Assembly: GCA_934489915.1 (NCBI GenBank)
Contig: CAKSSZ010000018.1
Location: 1 to 14,735 of the forward strand
From: an uncultured Clostridia bacterium
Lineage (GTDB): Bacteria > Bacillota > Clostridia > HGM11514
Direction of reading: 5' to 3'
Length of the DNA: 14,735 nt
Of the stretch, positions 13,778 to 14,735 are shown one piece after another. The notes under the pieces are model-generated. The model saw only the letters and a list, made by a program, of their open reading frames with translations. It had not been told where the DNA came from and did no database searches. Numbering within the stretch: the stretch's first letter is position 1; every line of letters starts with the position of its first letter. Both the position numbers and the translations under genes were made by a program.

Positions 13778-14735
13778 TGGTGCGAAAGGGTATATTTCCG
13801 AAAATTTTATTCAGCACACTGACTGCTGTCTTGATTTTTGCTGTGATCACTACCAGTCTCATCTCTATTTTGCTGAAAAAATATATGCTGAGCAGTGAGG
13901 AAAATAAGCTGATGCAATACGCCCAGCAAATCAGCAGCCTGACTGTTTTTTTGCTGGAAAATGATTCGAAAACGGCGTACGGCTTGTATCAGCGCAGCCT
14001 GGATACCTATGCGCACCAGCTGAACAGTGCTATTTTTGTGACGGATGCGACAGGACGGGTGATGTTGTCTGCCACAGGAAGCAAGCTTGGTGTGGGGGAT
14101 CAGCTGGAATCCCGCTTAGTAGAGGAGGCGATGAAAGGGAATGCAAAGCGCCAGTGGGGTACCTTGGACGGTAATTTTTCCGAAAAAAGGCTGAATATTG
14201 CATTGCCTTTGCTGGTGCATGGGCAGATTGGCGGCACTTTGGTGCTGTCCTCTCCCATGCCGCAAATCAAATTACTGATGATGGACGTATTCCGGATTTT
14301 GTTTTTGTCGCTTCTCTTTTCGCTGGCGGCTTCCATGGCGGTTGCCTTTTTCATTTCCAAGCGGATTTCCCGACCGATTCAGCGTGCCAGAGAAGCAGCT
14401 GAAGCCTTTGCCCAAGGGAAATTTGATATGCGGATCACTGAGTATCCGGAAGATGACGAAGTGGGAGAGTTGGCGGTAGCATTTAATGAAATGGCTTGCT
14501 CACTGAACGAACTGGAGCTGAACCGGCGGGCTTTTGTTGCAAATGTATCCCATGAGCTGCGTTCTCCTTTAACCACCATCAGCGGCTTTGTGGAGGGAAT
14601 TTTGGATGGGACAGTCCCGCCGGAAAAACAGCCGGAGTACCTTCATATTGTATTGGAAGAAGCCAAACGGCTGATTCGTCTGGTCAACGACTTGCTTTAT
14701 ATGGAGCGGAGCGATAAGGAAGAGCTGCATTATGA
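13777..14735 (+). CDS. Sensor histidine kinase (3' end outside window)
   Basis: The first 319 residues of a membrane sensor kinase, open to the window end and so incomplete. One membrane helix lies near residues 9-31. An extracytoplasmic sensor region of about 135 residues follows, with a PAS/sCache-like FVTDATGRVMLSA. The second helix lies near 168-192 and leads into a HAMP linker (SKRISRPIQRAREAAEAFAQGKFDMRI). The dimerisation/phosphoacceptor domain then begins with FVANVSHELRSPLTTI, in which His259 is the predicted phosphorylation site. The ATPase domain would follow beyond the window. ATG 13777 overlaps the stop of the response regulator, and the start has no separate strong ribosome binding site, as expected for coupled translation. 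The signal sensed cannot be read from sequence. Confidence 0.93.
   Translation, partial: MVRKGIFPKILFSTLTAVLIFAVITTSLISILLKKYMLSSEENKLMQYAQQISSLTVFLLENDSKTAYGLYQRSLDTYAHQLNSAIFVTDATGRVMLSATGSKLGVGDQLESRLVEEAMKGNAKRQWGTLDGNFSEKRLNIALPLLVHGQIGGTLVLSSPMPQIKLLMMDVFRILFLSLLFSLAASMAVAFFISKRISRPIQRAREAAEAFAQGKFDMRITEYPEDDEVGELAVAFNEMACSLNELELNRRAFVANVSHELRSPLTTISGFVEGILDGTVPPEKQPEYLHIVLEEAKRLIRLVNDLLYMERSDKEELHY

Noticed and set aside
1..14735. CRISPR array, rRNA, toxin-antitoxin pair or phage defence system
   Set aside because: No regularly spaced repeats, no rRNA sequence and no recognisable defence or toxin domains were found on either strand.

Overview
The window looks like chromosomal DNA of an endospore-forming, low-to-mid GC Clostridia-type Firmicute, probably an uncultured gut or environmental lineage. 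The evidence is a forespore sigma factor (SigG), a YtvI/AI-2E-family sporulation membrane protein, RNase J, strong AGGAGG ribosome binding sites, textbook SigA promoters with 17-bp spacers, and mobile-element proteins of the Tn4451/ICE type common in Clostridia.

Layout. (1) Positions 1-912 hold the 3' half of an RNase J gene and its strong intrinsic terminator. (2) Positions about 913-6130 are an accessory island of decaying genes. It contains a 5'-truncated pnuC, two overlapping ABC-exporter half-transporter genes on the minus strand that carry a nonsense codon and in-frame deletions, an apparently intact TetR-family regulator with a perfect consensus promoter, a 5'-truncated alpha/beta hydrolase, a short C-terminal fragment of a probable mobile-element protein on the plus strand, and a small TnpV protein. 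(3) Positions 6179-6376 hold tRNA-Leu(CAG) on the minus strand with its own promoter and terminator. (4) Positions 6408-9760, minus strand, hold sigG followed upstream by the two-gene operon hom-lysC (homoserine dehydrogenase, aspartokinase). (5) Positions 10009-14735, plus strand, hold a closely spaced run: an ApgM-type phosphoglycerate-mutase-like metalloenzyme, a YtvI-like membrane protein, tcdA, an OmpR-type response regulator, and a sensor histidine kinase cut by the window end.

How the parts fit. hom and lysC cover the aspartate-to-homoserine part of threonine/methionine/lysine synthesis. The ApgM-like gene, divergent from hom with promoters in a shared 248-bp gap, is a good candidate for the homoserine kinase step rather than a glycolytic mutase. 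sigG has an upstream site matching the SigG consensus, suggesting autoregulation in the forespore. The response regulator and kinase overlap by one base (TAATG) and form a two-component pair.

The island between the RNase J terminator and the tRNA-Leu terminator is the oddest part. Almost every gene in it is cut or deleted, while the TetR gene and its promoter look intact. I did not find a convincing new multi-gene system. The most testable new ideas are the ApgM-like protein as homoserine kinase, the pattern of decay in the island, and a short leader palindrome in front of tRNA-Leu.
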